Shown here: positions 63,317 to 64,000 of the stretch, one piece after another
Position numbering within the stretch: position 1 is the first letter of the stretch
Layout of the letters: every line of letters starts with the position of its first letter
Assembly (NCBI RefSeq): GCF_030269125.1
Contig: NZ_BSSM01000002.1
Coordinates: 310,001-374,000, forward strand
From: Streptomyces hygroscopicus subsp. hygroscopicus
GTDB lineage: Bacteria > Actinomycetota > Actinomycetes > Streptomycetales > Streptomycetaceae
Direction of reading: 5' to 3'
Length of the DNA: 64,000 nt
Made by a program: the position numbers and the translations under genes
Notes under the pieces: generated by a model
The model's input: the letters and a program-made list of their open reading frames with translations, nothing else
Told to the model about the DNA's origin: nothing
The model's database searches: none

Positions 63317-63351
63317 GAAGGGCCCCGTCCGCGGTGCGGACGGGGCCCTTC
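63317..63351 (-). terminator. Strong terminator of the qcr operon
   Basis: A perfect 16-bp stem (63317-63332 with 63336-63351) with a 3-nt loop lies 22 bp after the qcrB stop on the minus strand. It separates the respiratory genes from trpD. Confidence 0.85.
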
Positions 63352-63372
63352 GGTGGCGTGGCGACGCGGGGA

Positions 63373-64000
63373 TCAGTGGTGGCCGTGGCCGCTCGTGATC
63401 TCCTTGTACTCGTCGGAGGTCGGCTTCGGGATCTGGTTGTCCTCGCCGTAGTAGGCGCTGGACAGCTTCACCCGGAGCTTCTCGGACGCCTTCACCTTGC
63501 GCTCGACACCGTTCTCGTCGACCAGGGGGCCGATCTCGGCCGGCGCGTACTGCGTGTGCGTGGTGAGCGTGTGCAGCTGCTCCTGGCTCAGCGGCTCGTG
63601 CACCTCGATGAACTCACCGTGCGGCAGCCGCTTGATGATGCCGGTCTCGCGACCGTGCAGCACCTTGTCGCGGTCGCGGCGCTGGAGACCGAGGCAGATC
63701 CGCTTGGTGGCGATGAACGCGATGACCGGACCGACGAAGAAGAAGATCCGGACGAACCAGGTCACGGCGTTGATCGACAGGTGGAAGTGCGTGGCCCACA
63801 GGTCGTTGCCACCGCCGACCAGGGTGATCATGTACATCGTCACCCAGGCGACACCGAGGCCGGTACGGGTCGGCGCGTTGCGCGGGCGGTCCAGGATGTG
63901 GTGCTCGCTCTTGTCGCCGGTGACCCAGGACTCGATGAACGGGTAGACCGCCATCGCGCCCAGCACCACGCCGAAGAGCACCAGCGGGATGAACACGCCC
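63373..64000 (-). CDS. qcrB: Cytochrome bc1 complex cytochrome b subunit, C-terminal part
   Basis: The 3' part of the membrane subunit that holds the haems b of the actinobacterial respiratory bc complex; the gene runs off the right edge. The visible C-terminal 208 residues include helices at the start, VYPFIESW, DRPRNAPTRTGLGVAWVTMYMITLVGGGND and a hydrophilic tail ending GHGHH. The long C-terminal extension is typical of actinobacteria. It is the last gene of the qcr operon, followed by a strong terminator. Upstream qcrC and qcrA are expected beyond the window. Confidence 0.93.
   Translation of the reverse strand, partial: GVFIPLVLFGVVLGAMAVYPFIESWVTGDKSEHHILDRPRNAPTRTGLGVAWVTMYMITLVGGGNDLWATHFHLSINAVTWFVRIFFFVGPVIAFIATKRICLGLQRRDRDKVLHGRETGIIKRLPHGEFIEVHEPLSQEQLHTLTTHTQYAPAEIGPLVDENGVERKVKASEKLRVKLSSAYYGEDNQIPKPTSDEYKEITSGHGHH

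Overview
The window is a high-GC actinobacterial chromosome segment, almost certainly Streptomyces. Codons are strongly GC3-biased, GTG and TTG starts are common, and many genes carry a TANNNT -10 box only 6-8 nt before the start codon, which points to leaderless mRNAs. The gene content matches the known Streptomyces coelicolor region from murX/mraY to qcrB (about SCO2087-SCO2148). No insertion sequence, prophage, CRISPR array, tRNA or rRNA gene was seen, so this is core chromosome rather than an island.

Layout. (1) 1-6887, minus strand: division and cell wall (dcw) operon rsmH-ftsL-ftsI-murE-murF-mraY (mraY cut by the window edge), with a candidate promoter near 7100-7127. (2) 7297-13536: beta-carbonic anhydrase, the coupled MoxR / DUF58 / transglutaminase trio, and a DUF3040 membrane protein. 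(3) 13812-19120: methyltransferase, SAV_6107-type HEPN protein, then a TetR-controlled ABC ATPase (frameshifted in this sequence) / YhgE-Pip membrane protein / TetR operon. (4) 19432-26569: DUF4126 protein, FAD amine-oxidase-like protein, a Tyr/Gln/Gly-rich membrane-anchored protein, metF, thiE, an Rv2175c-like DNA-binding protein, a FAD reductase and a small unknown protein. (5) 26584-28944: TPP riboswitch and thiO-thiS-thiG. (6) 29135-33580: four-PASTA Ser/Thr kinase, endonuclease IV, molybdopterin oxidoreductase, bacterioferritin and its ferredoxin under a candidate iron box. (7) 33731-39419: class II DAHP synthase, a leaderless trp attenuator with fused anthranilate synthase, a 2-hydroxyacid dehydrogenase and a phosphofructokinase with PPi-type active-site residues. 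(8) 39554-49132: MacRS-like two-component pair, PlsC-like acyltransferase, esterase, glucokinase glkA, ArsA-like ATPase, SRPBCC protein, phosphoesterase. (9) 49431-57395: acyl-CoA ligase, PimB-like and GT-C mannosyltransferases, a metallopeptidase-like lipoprotein, and two NlpC/P60 endopeptidases. (10) 57608-64000: NYN-domain protein, zinc-ribbon protein, rhomboid, a RAM-only Lrp protein, an aminotransferase behind a SAM-IV riboswitch, trpD, and the 3' part of qcrB.

Themes. Envelope biogenesis dominates: dcw, PASTA kinase, mannosyltransferases, acyltransferase, NlpC/P60. It is interleaved with aromatic amino acid supply (DAHP synthase, trpEG, trpD), thiamine and one-carbon metabolism, glycolysis (glkA, pfkA) and iron storage. 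Much of the gene set and order recalls the Mycobacterium tuberculosis region Rv2156c-Rv2196. Regulation readable in the sequence is rich: a TPP riboswitch, a SAM-IV riboswitch, a Trp-codon attenuator, an iron box, a TetR operator inside a promoter and a Crp-type site before pfkA. I found no wholly new system. The most unusual items are the broken ABC ATPase, the SAM-IV-controlled aminotransferase, the PPi-like phosphofructokinase and the YGQ-rich protein.
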